A DNA stretch of 14,197 nt from CAZXDS01 sp964639525. Lineage in GTDB: Bacteria > Bacteroidota > Ignavibacteria > Ignavibacteriales > Melioribacteraceae. Position numbers and translations under genes: made by a program. Positions 1 to 7,662 of the stretch are shown here, in pieces (the stretch's first letter is position 1; every line of letters starts with the position of its first letter). The stretch covers positions 1 to 14,197 of the forward strand of contig CAZXDS010000081.1 of the NCBI GenBank assembly GCA_964639525.1, given 5' to 3'. The notes beneath the pieces were generated by a model that was not told the origin of the DNA, did not search any database, and saw nothing but the letters and a program-made list of their open reading frames with translations.

Positions 1-2
1 CT

Positions 3-3000
3 CATCTAAGTGGTGAAGATATTAGTAGAAATGATGATGAAGTTTTAATAAAGGATGATCTCAAAAACTATCTATTAGCACAATATAAATCCGAAGAGCT
101 TACTAATTTAGAAGCCGAATTAATCATCCGAAAGTTGGAAGTATATTCATCATCAGATTTGTACGAAAGCAACAAAGCAATAATGAAGTTGGTTTCAGAT
201 GGTTTTCTTTTTGTGCGTGAAGACCGAAGTAAAAAAGATATTTGGATTTATCTAATTGATTATTCAAATGTGAATAACAACAATTTCAAAATTGTTGATC
301 AGTTAGAAATTGTTGGATACGAAAGACGTATTCCGGATGGCATTTTATACATTAACGGCTTGCCTTTAGTGGTGTTCGAGTTCAAAAGTGCCATTCGTGA
401 AAATGCAACTATTCACAATGCTTATGTTCAACTAACAACACGGTACAGAAGAGATATTCCTGAGCTTTTCAAATACAATGCCTTTTGTGTTATTAGTGAT
501 GGAGTAAATAATAAAGCCGGTTCCTTTTTTGCTCCGTACGAATTTTTCTATGCCTGGCGTAAGATTGAAGGATTAGAGAACGAGGTAGATGGAATTAATT
601 CCATGTACACACTAATTAAAGGTATGTTCAACAAAAAAAGGTTGTGCGATATAATCCATAATTTTATCTACATACCGGATAGTTCTAAGAAGGATGAAAA
701 GATTGTGTGTCGCTATCCTCAGTACTATGCTGCAATAAAATTATTTAAGAGCATCCAAGAACATCAGCGTCCACAAGGGGATGGTAAAGGTGGAACTCAT
801 TTTGGTGCTACTGGAAGTGGTAAAAGTTATACTATGCTTTATCTTACTCGATTACTTATGAAGAGTGTTCCACTTGCAAGCCCAACAATTATACTTATTA
901 CAGACCGCACAGATTTAGACGATCAACTTTCGGAACAATTTACTAATGCAAAGGGTTTTGTTGGGGATGAAAATATTATTAGTGTTAGTAGCAGAGAAGA
1001 ACTTAAAAAATTATTAAAGAATAGAAAAAGTGGGGGAGTCTTTTTAACAACAATACATAAGTTTACTGAAGATACGGATTTGCTTACGGAAAGAACTAAT
1101 GTTATTTGTATTTCGGATGAAGCCCACCGTAGCCAAATAAACTTAGACCAAAAAATTACTGTAACAGAAAAGGGAGTTGTTAAGACTTATGGATTTGCAA
1201 AGTACTTGCACGATTCACTTCCTAATGCTATTTACGTTGGTTTTACCGGAACACCTATTGATGCAACACTAAATGTATTTGGTGATATTGTTGATGCTTA
1301 CACAATGACAGAATCAGTAAATGATGATATTACTGTAAAAATTGTTTACGAAGGTCGTGCAGCAAAAGTATTGTTGGATAACAATAAACTAAAAGAGATA
1401 GAAGATTACTACGCCCAGTGTGCTGAAGCCGGAGCAAATGAATATCAAATAGAAAAAAGTAAAAAAGCTACTGCAAGTATGAATTCTATTATTGGTGACC
1501 CCGATAGAATTAAAGCGGTAGCAGAAGATTTTGTTAACCATTATGAGAAACGTGTAACAGAAGGGGCAACGCTAAAGGGAAAAGCAATGTTTGTTTGTGC
1601 TAGTCGCCACATTGCTTATCAGTTATACAAAGAAATAATTGCGTTACGTCCTGAGTGGTTAGATGTAAAGGTTAGTGAAGATGGTGCAGAGTTAACCGAA
1701 AGAGAGGAAGAAGAAATTATACCTATGGAACGAATTAAAATGATTATGACTCGTGATAAGGACGACAACGAAGAACTTTATAATCTTCTTGGTGATAAAA
1801 AATATAGGAAAGAATTAGACCGACAGTTTAAAAATTCAAAGTCTAATTTTAAGATTGCTATTGTTGTTGATATGTGGCTTACCGGATTTGATGTGCCGTT
1901 CCTTGATACAATGTATATTGATAAACCAATACAGCAACATAACCTTATTCAAACAATCTCACGTGTTAACAGAAAGTATGAATCAAAAGAAAAAGGGTTG
2001 ATAGTTGATTACATTGGTATTAAAACTCAGATGAATAAAGCATTAAAAAAATATTCAAAAGTTGATGGAAATAATTTTGAAGATATTGCTCAATCTGTTG
2101 TGGTTGTTAAAAATCATTTAGATTTACTTGCAAAATTATTTCATAAATTTGATACATCTAACTATACAAATGGAACACCATTAGAACAGTTAGAAACACT
2201 AAACAGAGCAGCAGAGTTTGTTCAACTCACCAAGGAATTAGAGACTCGATTTATGGATTTGGTGAAACGTCTTAAATCAGCCTACGATATTTCTTGTGGT
2301 AGTGAAAGTTTTAGCGAAGAAGAAAGGGATAAAATTCACTTCTATCTTGCTGTTCGTACAATTGTGTTCAAACTAACTATTGGCGAAGCTCCGGACATAT
2401 CACAGATGAATGCAAAAGTAAGGGCAATGATAGAGGAGGCTCTTAAGAGTGATGGTGTTGAAGAAATACTTAAACTTGGAGATAATAAAGAGAACAAGAT
2501 TGATATTTTTGATAAAGATTATTTGGCGAAAATTGAAAAAATTAAATTGCCAAATACAAAAATCAAACTACTTCAAAAATTATTAGCCCAAGCAATTGGG
2601 GAGTTGAAAAAAGTCAATAAAGTAAAAGGAATTGATTTTGCAAAGAAGTTCAAGAGTATAGTTGATAAATACAATGAACGTAAAGAGCAAGATGTATTAC
2701 GAAGTGAAGTACTTGATGATTTTGCCGAAGAAATAGTAGATTTATTTCACAACTTAAAAGATGAAAAAGATTCGTTCAGTAAGATGGGAATTGACTTTGA
2801 AGAGAAAGCCTTTTACGATATACTTAAATCAATAGCTCACAAATATGATTTTGAATATCCGGAAGACAAGCTTATACATCTTGCTAAAGAGGTTAAGAAG
2901 GTTGTTGACGACAAAGCCAAATATGCAGACTGGAATAATCGAGAAGACATCAAAGCAGAATTAAAGGTTGATTTAATAATCTTACTTGCTGAAAACGACT

Positions 3001-3049
3001 ATCCTCCAATTACTAAAGATGAAGTATTTAAAGAGATTTTTGAACAAGC
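3..3049 (+). CDS. hsdR: Type I restriction endonuclease, R subunit (HsdR), partial at both ends
   Basis: HsdR is the motor and nuclease subunit of type I restriction-modification: it works with HsdM and HsdS, translocates DNA by ATP hydrolysis and cuts far from the recognition site. The reading frame is open from nucleotide 3 with no start, so a short N-terminal piece lies off the left edge; the TTG at 135 is internal. The nuclease core shows PDGI (Asp at 336-338) and FEFKSA (Glu at 378-380, Lys at 384-386). The SF2 motor follows: GATGSGKS Walker A at 804-827, TDRTDLDDQ near 897-923, SDEAHRSQ with DEAH at 1116-1127, GFTGTP near 1239-1256, WLTGFDVP near 1872-1895 and the QTISRVNR motif VI near 1950-1973. 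About 1015 residues are visible, close to the usual 1000-1070. The C-terminus runs into the assembly gap. hsdM and hsdS are presumably upstream, outside the window. No inactivating change is seen. Confidence 0.95.
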
Positions 3050-3149
3050 NNNNNNNNNNNNNNNNNNNNNNNNNNNNNNNNNNNNNNNNNNNNNNNNNNN
3101 NNNNNNNNNNNNNNNNNNNNNNNNNNNNNNNNNNNNNNNNNNNNNNNNN
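3050..3149. other. Assembly gap, 100 N
   Basis: Exactly 100 N separate two contigs; this length is a common placeholder for a gap of unknown size. It removes the last codons of hsdR on the left and most of lolD on the right. Any reading frame that crosses it is artificial, and the adjacency of the two sides rests only on scaffolding. Confidence 0.99.
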
Positions 3150-3253
3150 AATTCAAAAGAAACATTTTTCATGACTTCAATTTTTTGATTTTGAGTGCTT
3201 GAATAAGTTTTATAAAGATTTTCTGCTTTTAATATTATTTTAGTCATAAACAT
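3150..3253 (-). CDS. lolD: LolD-like ABC transporter ATPase, N-terminal fragment
   Basis: This is the ATPase that drives lipoprotein release from the inner membrane, together with the LolC/LolE permeases encoded just upstream on the same strand. Only the first 34 residues are visible; they carry the LolD/MacB-type opening ILKAENLYKTY...IEVMKNVSFE, the first strands of an ABC domain. The Walker A, signature and Walker B motifs would lie in the gap. Translation may begin at the ATG at 3253 or at the second ATG at 3247 (MTKII), which fits family starts better; neither has a clear Shine-Dalgarno. It starts 18 bp after the stop of the preceding permease gene, so co-transcription is expected. The call depends on a short segment plus context. 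Confidence 0.75.
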
Positions 3254-3271
3254 GATTTGATTAAATTTAAA

Positions 3272-4498
3272 TTATTCCCATTTAATTGATTCTGCTATCG
3301 GTGTTTCAGTAGCACGCTTTGCCGGATAAAGTGAAGCTAAATACGTAAGTAAATATGATACTCCGGTAATAATTAATATGTCACTGAGTTTTAGCTGAAT
3401 CGGTAAAGCATCAATAATATATTTTCGCGGATCCAAAGAATAAAAATTAAAATGTATTTGTAAATAGCAAACTAACAGTCCAATAACTAATCCGCCTATG
3501 GTTCCAATAAAACCAACTAACAAACCGTTGAACATAAATATATTTTTTATCGAATTATTGGTTGCCCCGAGTGTTCGTAAAATACCAATGTCTTTTCGCT
3601 TTTCTACAACAGTCATTGTAAGAGAACCAAGAATATTGAATGTGGCGACGAGTATTATTAAGCTTAACAGAATAAAAGCTGACCATCGTTCTATCTGCAT
3701 CACGTCGTAAAGATCTTTGTGTAAATCGTACCATGTATAAACAGCAAAACTCTTATTCTCTATAAACTTTTCCAACTCTTTTTTTACAGGAATTGAATCG
3801 TCTATGCTGTGTAGCCGTACTTCTAAGCCTGAAACTTGATTGTCCATTTTCAATAGTGCTTGTGCCGCCGATAATGACGTAAACGCAATTTTGGAATCAT
3901 AATTTTTATTATCGGTTGAAAAAATTCCACTTACAACAAACTCCTCAGTTTCCGGAATAGAATAATTGATTAATGTGTTTTCTAAATTTCCGAATGAAGT
4001 TACTTCTACGGTATCTCCAACAAATCTACCAAGTTTTAATGCTAATTGTGTGCCGAGTATTATTTTATTCATTCCTGAATCGGCAATATCAAATCTACCG
4101 CTGACAATTTTTGAAGCAATGCCTTCCTTGTTCGTTTTTTTATTAAACCGAATGCCTTTGATATCAATTATTTCATATCTATTATCACTTAATAGAACAG
4201 ATTTCCCTTCAACGTATGGACTAACTGATTTTACTTGTTGTAACTTTTGAGTGAACCTTTTTATCGAATCAAGTTGTGTTATTCCTGCTTCAGATGTAGC
4301 AACTATTTTAATATGCGGATCAAAACTCACCAGAAGATTTGTAACGAGAGAGCCAAATCCGTTAAAAACAGAAATTACAATAATTAATGCAGCTACACCG
4401 ATTGTAATTCCAAGTGTAGAAAGAATTGAAATAATTGATATAAAATTAATTTTATGTTTCGATTTTAAGTAACGCTTTGAAATAAAGAATTCGTACAT
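3272..4498 (-). CDS. LolC/LolE-type lipoprotein-release ABC permease (FtsX family)
   Basis: Inner-membrane permease expected to extract mature lipoproteins for transfer towards the outer membrane, powered by LolD. The 408 residues match the usual ~400. The N-terminus SKRYLKSKHKINFISIISI followed by a GITIGVAALI...FNGF stretch is the LolC/E signature. Predicted membrane segments lie near residues 19-45, 272-297, 320-350 and 370-395, with a large periplasmic domain between the first and second. The C-terminal FtsX domain has KRKDIGILRTLGA and ends in SLYPAKRATETPIAESIKWE, also typical. The gene begins 3 bp after the stop of the other permease and is followed 18 bp later by lolD, giving a three-gene Lol unit. 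LolC or LolE identity cannot be decided from sequence alone; a MacB-like permease is a less likely alternative. Confidence 0.88.
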   Translation of the reverse strand: MYEFFISKRYLKSKHKINFISIISILSTLGITIGVAALIIVISVFNGFGSLVTNLLVSFDPHIKIVATSEAGITQLDSIKRFTQKLQQVKSVSPYVEGKSVLLSDNRYEIIDIKGIRFNKKTNKEGIASKIVSGRFDIADSGMNKIILGTQLALKLGRFVGDTVEVTSFGNLENTLINYSIPETEEFVVSGIFSTDNKNYDSKIAFTSLSAAQALLKMDNQVSGLEVRLHSIDDSIPVKKELEKFIENKSFAVYTWYDLHKDLYDVMQIERWSAFILLSLIILVATFNILGSLTMTVVEKRKDIGILRTLGATNNSIKNIFMFNGLLVGFIGTIGGLVIGLLVCYLQIHFNFYSLDPRKYIIDALPIQLKLSDILIITGVSYLLTYLASLYPAKRATETPIAESIKWE

Positions 4499-4501
4499 AA
4501 G

Positions 4502-5728
4502 TTAGTTGAATTTTATTGCATCAATCGGTGAAATATTTGCAGCAATTCTTCCGGGAACATAAGCCGAAAAAATACTTAAAATTAGTGCAATTGCCGATAC
4601 AGCGAGATAATTAAAAATATTTATTGAAATTGGAACGCTTGATAAAAAATAAACACTTTCAGGTAAGGGAATTACATTATAATTTTTTTGTACAATGCTT
4701 AAAACAAGAGCAAGCACATCCCCAATAATTATTCCGGTTGCAGAAATGTAGATTCCTTCAATTAAAAAAATATTTACTATCTGTTTTTTTTCCATACCCA
4801 GCGCTTGTAAAATTCCTACAGCCGAAATCTTTTCTAGAACAATCATTAAAAGCGTACCAATGATATTAAAAATTGCCACAATTATTATCAGACCAAGTAT
4901 GATAGGAATTGGTTTTTTCTGAAGAGCTAACCAAGTAAAAATATTTTGATGAATTTTAAATATAGACCGAACATAATAGGGGTAGTGAACAAAGTTTTTT
5001 ATTTGTTTTGTAAGTATTTTAATATCATTCACATTTTTTACTTTAATATTATAACCTGAAACTTTATTGTGCAAAGAAAAAAGTTTTTGTGCGGTTTCAA
5101 ATGGTATATACACGGTTAAATCGTCATATTCTGCCATGCCGCTTTCGTAAATAGCACCAACAGTAAATCTTTCAATAATCGGCGGATTATTTTCTGAGGG
5201 AGGTTCTGATTTTCGCAATGAAAATAATGTTATTTTGTCGCCGGTTGCTATAAATAATCTCTCAGCCAATTTTTTACCTATAATTATAAAATTATTCTTG
5301 TAGTTTCTATTGGTAAAAGATTTTGTTTTTGAAATGATATATTGTTTAAGCGAAATTAATTGCGACTCGGTTATGCCGTGAAGAGTAACTCCTTCGGTTG
5401 TTTTTTTTGATTTTATTAAAGATTGAGCTAAAATAAAAGGATTCACTTCAACAATCCTATTTGGGAATTCACTCTTTAATTCATGTACAAAATTTACCGG
5501 ATTTGTAAGCTTTCTACCACCGAAGCCGGTAATTTTTATATGCGAATCCATTTGAATAATCTTTTCGGTTACGGCATTATTAAAACCATCAAAAATTGTT
5601 AAGGCAATAATTACAATGGCAACACCAATTCCGATTCCACCAATAGAAATTGTGGTAATGAATGCAGCGGACTTGGAGAGTTGTTTCGATTTTAAGTAAC
5701 GTCCGGCTATGAATGAAGAAAAATGCAT
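4502..5728 (-). CDS. LolC/LolE-type lipoprotein-release ABC permease (FtsX family), first gene of the Lol unit
   Basis: Second FtsX-family permease, also 408 residues, in tandem with the next gene and probably its heterodimer partner (or an alternative homodimer). The N-terminus FIAGRYLKSKQ precedes a membrane segment near residues 22-48 (GGIGIGVAIVIIALTIFDGF); further segments lie near 275-302, 317-345 and 370-396. The C-terminal domain has EKISAVGILQALGMEKKQI and ends VPGRIAANISPIDAIKFN. It diverges clearly from its neighbour in the periplasmic domain, so this is not a recent duplication. The ATG at 5728 has no recognisable Shine-Dalgarno. About 150 bp separates it from the divergent tRNA operon, and that interval should hold both promoters. 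Confidence 0.86.
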   Translation of the reverse strand: MHFSSFIAGRYLKSKQLSKSAAFITTISIGGIGIGVAIVIIALTIFDGFNNAVTEKIIQMDSHIKITGFGGRKLTNPVNFVHELKSEFPNRIVEVNPFILAQSLIKSKKTTEGVTLHGITESQLISLKQYIISKTKSFTNRNYKNNFIIIGKKLAERLFIATGDKITLFSLRKSEPPSENNPPIIERFTVGAIYESGMAEYDDLTVYIPFETAQKLFSLHNKVSGYNIKVKNVNDIKILTKQIKNFVHYPYYVRSIFKIHQNIFTWLALQKKPIPIILGLIIIVAIFNIIGTLLMIVLEKISAVGILQALGMEKKQIVNIFLIEGIYISATGIIIGDVLALVLSIVQKNYNVIPLPESVYFLSSVPISINIFNYLAVSAIALILSIFSAYVPGRIAANISPIDAIKFN

Positions 5729-5786
5729 GGATTCTATAACTAATTATCAAATCAAAAATTTATAAACAAATATTAAGTTACAAAAT

Positions 5787-5794
5787 CAAAAGTA
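5787..5794 (-). promoter_or_regulatory. Candidate -7 element for the Lol unit
   Basis: On the minus strand this reads TACTTTTG, which fits the Bacteroidota -7 consensus TAnnTTTG and would place transcription start near 5780, about 50 bp before the first permease ATG. No good TTG-type -33 element is seen at the expected distance. In sequence this AT-rich such matches arise by chance, so this is only a candidate. Confidence 0.25.
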
Positions 5795-5807
5795 TTAACA
5801 AAAATCA

Positions 5808-5838
5808 TTGACATTACTTAAACAAAGTAATAATTTTG
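5808..5838 (+). promoter_or_regulatory. Promoter of the tRNA operon
   Basis: TTGACA at 5808-5813 is followed after 17 bp by TAATTTTG at 5831-5838. The second element matches the Bacteroidota TAnnTTTG consensus exactly and the first is a perfect classical -35. Transcription would begin near 5845, about 35 bp before tRNA-Pro. A perfect TATAAT also occurs at 5856-5861 but has no matching -35 and is very close to the tRNA. Confidence 0.65.
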
Positions 5839-5878
5839 TAGCTTGATTTTAATTCTATAATTGTACTGTTGATAAATT

Positions 5879-5953
5879 CGGGGCGTAGCGTAGTCCGGTC
5901 AGCGCGCCTGCTTTGGGAGCAGGAGGTCGCAGGTTCGAATCCTGCCGCCCCGA
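5879..5953 (+). tRNA. tRNA-Pro (anticodon UGG)
   Basis: Acceptor arm CGGGGCG (5879-5885) pairs fully with CGCCCCG (5946-5952), with discriminator A at 5953. The anticodon stem CCTGC/GCAGG (5907-5911, 5919-5923) encloses loop TTTGGGA with anticodon TGG at 5914-5916. The T-loop GGTTCGAAT is intact. CCA is not encoded: the next bases are CAA. First gene of a four-tRNA operon. Confidence 0.97.
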
Positions 5954-5977
5954 CAAATGAAATTCTAATTGTTAGAT

Positions 5978-6051
5978 GCGCCCGTAGCTCAATTGGATAG
6001 AGCAACAGCCTTCTAAGCTGTAGGTTAGTGGTTCGAGTCCACTCGGGCGTA
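5978..6051 (+). tRNA. tRNA-Arg (anticodon UCU)
   Basis: Acceptor GCGCCCG (5978-5984) pairs with CGGGCGT (6044-6050), the terminal pair being G-U; discriminator A at 6051. Anticodon stem ACAGC/GCTGT with loop CTTCTAA gives TCT, reading AGA/AGG. D-arm TAGCTCAATTGGATAGAGCA and T-loop GGTTCGAGTCC are standard. CCA is not encoded. It lies 24 bp after tRNA-Pro. Confidence 0.97.
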
Positions 6052-6078
6052 CTCTTCATAATTTTTTAATATATATAT

Positions 6079-6154
6079 GGTGGGTGTAGCTCAGCTTGGT
6101 TAGAGTGTCTGGTTGTGGCCCAGAAGGTCATGGGTTCAAGTCCCATCACTCACC
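6079..6154 (+). tRNA. tRNA-His (anticodon GUG)
   Basis: Anticodon stem TCTGG/CCAGA (6108-6112, 6120-6124) encloses loop TTGTGGC with anticodon GTG at 6115-6117. The His-specific extra G at position -1 (6079) faces C73 (6154), and the acceptor GTGGGTG (6080-6086) pairs with CACTCAC (6147-6153), including one G-U. Bases 6155-6157 read CCA, so unlike its three neighbours this tRNA appears to have an encoded CCA end. Confidence 0.97.
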
Positions 6155-6173
6155 CCAATAATTAATTTTGTTT

Positions 6174-6247
6174 GGCCCCATGGTGTAATTGGTTAACACG
6201 TCGCCCTTTCAAGGCGAAGAGTACGGGTTCAAGTCCCGTTGGGGTCA
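6174..6247 (+). tRNA. tRNA-Glu (anticodon UUC)
   Basis: Acceptor GGCCCCA (6174-6180) pairs with TGGGGTC (6240-6246), with discriminator A at 6247. Anticodon stem TCGCC/GGCGA (6201-6205, 6213-6217) with loop CTTTCAA gives TTC at 6208-6210. CCA is not encoded. Last tRNA of the operon, followed by the terminator 5 bp later. Confidence 0.97.
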
Positions 6248-6252
6248 CATTG

Positions 6253-6280
6253 CCTCTGCATTTGCAGAGGTTTTTCTTTT
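6253..6280 (+). terminator. Intrinsic terminator of the tRNA operon
   Basis: Perfect 7 bp stem CCTCTGC/GCAGAGG (6253-6259, 6264-6270) with loop ATTT, followed directly by TTTTTCTTTT. It lies just past tRNA-Glu and reads in the tRNA direction. Confidence 0.9.
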
Positions 6281-6431
6281 TTAAATATATTTTATATTTC
6301 TTATCTTAGAATAATAGTCATCTACTTTTTGTATTTTATAACTTTATAAATATAAATAATTGATACTAAAAACTATATTGATATTAAGTTATCATTTATG
6401 AGCCAATTCTAAAAAGTAATATTTTGACTAA

Positions 6432-6451
6432 CCCACGACTTCAGTCGTGGG
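6432..6451. repeat. REP-like palindrome inside the nested element
   Basis: CCCACGACTTCAGTCGTGGG is a near-perfect palindrome: 8-9 bp stem with a loop of 2-4 bases, GC-rich in an AT-rich region. This resembles palindromes seen as dispersed repeats next to RAYT (REP-associated tyrosine transposase) systems; no transposase gene is in the window. Confidence 0.6.
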
Positions 6452-6473
6452 GAAACAGACTAAAAACGAACTT

Positions 6474-6507
6474 CCCCAAACGGGCTTTAGTCCGTTTGGG
6501 GCTTTTT
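6474..6507 (+). terminator. Long hairpin with T-tract, second palindrome of the nested element
   Basis: Perfect 10 bp stem CCCCAAACGG (6474-6483) / CCGTTTGGGG (6492-6501) around an 8-base loop, followed by CTTTTT. It could end plus-strand transcription before the acyltransferase gene, but may simply be part of the repeat element. Confidence 0.4.
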
Positions 6508-6553
6508 AGAGTGGACTCATTTATGAATTATTGCATTTTGGAGTATGATTAAA

Positions 6554-7381
6554 ATGGACAAGAGTTATTTTGAAGTATTAGCCGAAAAAGATAAATACAT
6601 TACAAATCCAGCATTAAAAAGTAAAAAAATATTTCCGTCCTTTTCGTTCTTCTTAAAGTATGGACCAATTATTTTAAATTGTAGCAAGCTTGGAAAAAGG
6701 GGGCTTTATAATAGATATGAATGGGCAAATACTTCGTTGGAAATAATGCATGAACTTGAAAAAGCAGGAGTAGAGTTTGAAATTACCGGAATGAAAAACT
6801 TAACTTCTTTTGAAGGACCTGCAATTTTTGTTGCTAACCATATGGGAACGATTGAAACAATGGTTTTACCGGGAATAATTCAGCCGGTAAAAAGAGTAGT
6901 TTTTGTGATTAAAAAAGAATTAACTACATATCCAATCTTTAGACATGTGATTAATTCAAGATACCCGATTGTGGTTGAAAGAATAAATCCTCGTCATGAT
7001 TTGAAAACCGTGATGGAGGAAGGCGCCAAAACTCTTGAAAGCGGAAAATCAATTATAATATTTGCACAAAAAACAAGAACGGATTACTTTGACCAAAATG
7101 AATTTAATAGTCTTGGCATAAAGCTTGCAAAAAGAAATAATGTTCCGGTAATTCCAATTGCATTAGTAACTGATGCTTGGTCAAATGGTAAAGTTATAAA
7201 GGAATTAAGTAAAATTGATCCGGCAAAAAGGGTTTATTTCTCATTTGGGGAAGCAATGAATGTTACGGGAAACGGTTCGGAACAACATGCGAAAGCAATT
7301 GAATTTATTGAGAGTAAATTTGAACAATGGGGTAAATTAGATCATGTTATTCATAGCGCAACAAAGTTGCAAACAAAATGA
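6554..7381 (+). CDS. Lysophospholipid acyltransferase-family protein (PlsC/LPLAT-like)
   Basis: Likely transfers an acyl group to a lysophospholipid or related lipid acceptor at the inner face of the membrane. Family features: the AIFVANHMGTIE stretch with the HxxxxE form of the catalytic motif (His and Glu near residues 96 and 101; PlsC enzymes usually have HxxxxD), a RYPIVVERI segment near 136-144, and SIIIFAQKTR near 166-175, where the canonical FPEGTR block has lost its Pro, Glu and Gly. VPVIPIAL near 200 completes the fold. At 275 residues it is of usual size; it has no strong membrane helix. An ATG at 6545 is also possible, but GGAG at 6540-6543 is only 1 base from it and 10 bases from the ATG at 6554, so the second is preferred. 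The exact substrate cannot be read from the sequence. Confidence 0.82.
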   Translation: MDKSYFEVLAEKDKYITNPALKSKKIFPSFSFFLKYGPIILNCSKLGKRGLYNRYEWANTSLEIMHELEKAGVEFEITGMKNLTSFEGPAIFVANHMGTIETMVLPGIIQPVKRVVFVIKKELTTYPIFRHVINSRYPIVVERINPRHDLKTVMEEGAKTLESGKSIIIFAQKTRTDYFDQNEFNSLGIKLAKRNNVPVIPIALVTDAWSNGKVIKELSKIDPAKRVYFSFGEAMNVTGNGSEQHAKAIEFIESKFEQWGKLDHVIHSATKLQTK

Positions 7382-7466
7382 TTTAAGAACAAGGAACATC
7401 GATTAACGATTTTCGAAGTAATAAAAGTTCTTAAATCAAAAATCGTTAATCCCTGTTCGATATTCA
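7379..7466. repeat. Interleaved inverted repeat, dispersed-repeat type
   Basis: Arm A TGATTTAAGAAC (7379-7390) has its perfect complement at 7427-7438; arm B GATTAACGATTTT (7401-7413) has its perfect complement at 7439-7451. The order is A, B, A', B', so the two pairings interlock rather than nest. Similarity extends past B: GAACA-containing flanks at 7393-7399 and 7454-7458 also match in inverted orientation. The TGA of arm A is the stop codon of the acyltransferase gene. The remaining intergenic stretch (7467-7662) is AT-rich and shows no clear promoter. Confidence 0.7.
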
Positions 7467-7662
7467 ATTTAACTTAAAAACTTTGTTATAAACCTGTACT
7501 GCAAAACGTGTAAACAAAGTTTCATAGGATAATAGTATATGGTCAAAGCCGCAGATATTAGACAAAAAAATCGAATGAAAATTTCTTTACATTTAAAACA
7601 CGAATTAATGTTTTAATACTATAAATAAATATGATTTTGTGATGGGGAAGGAATGATAAACA

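Larger units (their letters stand above)
6392..6526. repeat. Nested inverted-repeat element (REP/MITE-like), about 135 bp
   Basis: The outer arms ATGAGCCAATTCTAAAAAG (6398-6416) and CTTTTTAGAGTGGACTCAT (6502-6520) are complementary at 16 of 19 positions, with weaker pairing extending a few bases outward. Inside are two strong hairpins, at 6432-6451 and 6474-6501. No open reading frame is present. The form resembles REP doublets or small non-autonomous elements mobilised in trans. It fills much of the 300 bp between the tRNA terminator and the acyltransferase gene; the rest (6281-6391) is plain AT-rich sequence where I see nothing definite. Confidence 0.6.

Noticed and set aside
135..3188. hsdR beginning at the TTG at 135 and running across the gap to 3188
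   Set aside because: The frame is open and coding back to nucleotide 3, and the bases after the N run belong to lolD on the other strand; both ends of that ORF are artificial.
5814..6059. An 81-codon minus-strand ORF with stretches such as GAAGFEPATSCSQSRRA
   Set aside because: It is the antisense reading of tRNA-Pro and tRNA-Arg; this peptide is a well-known false protein prediction over tRNA genes.
5879..6250. Integration site of a genomic island in the tRNA cluster
   Set aside because: No integrase and no duplicated tRNA 3' end were found near the cluster.
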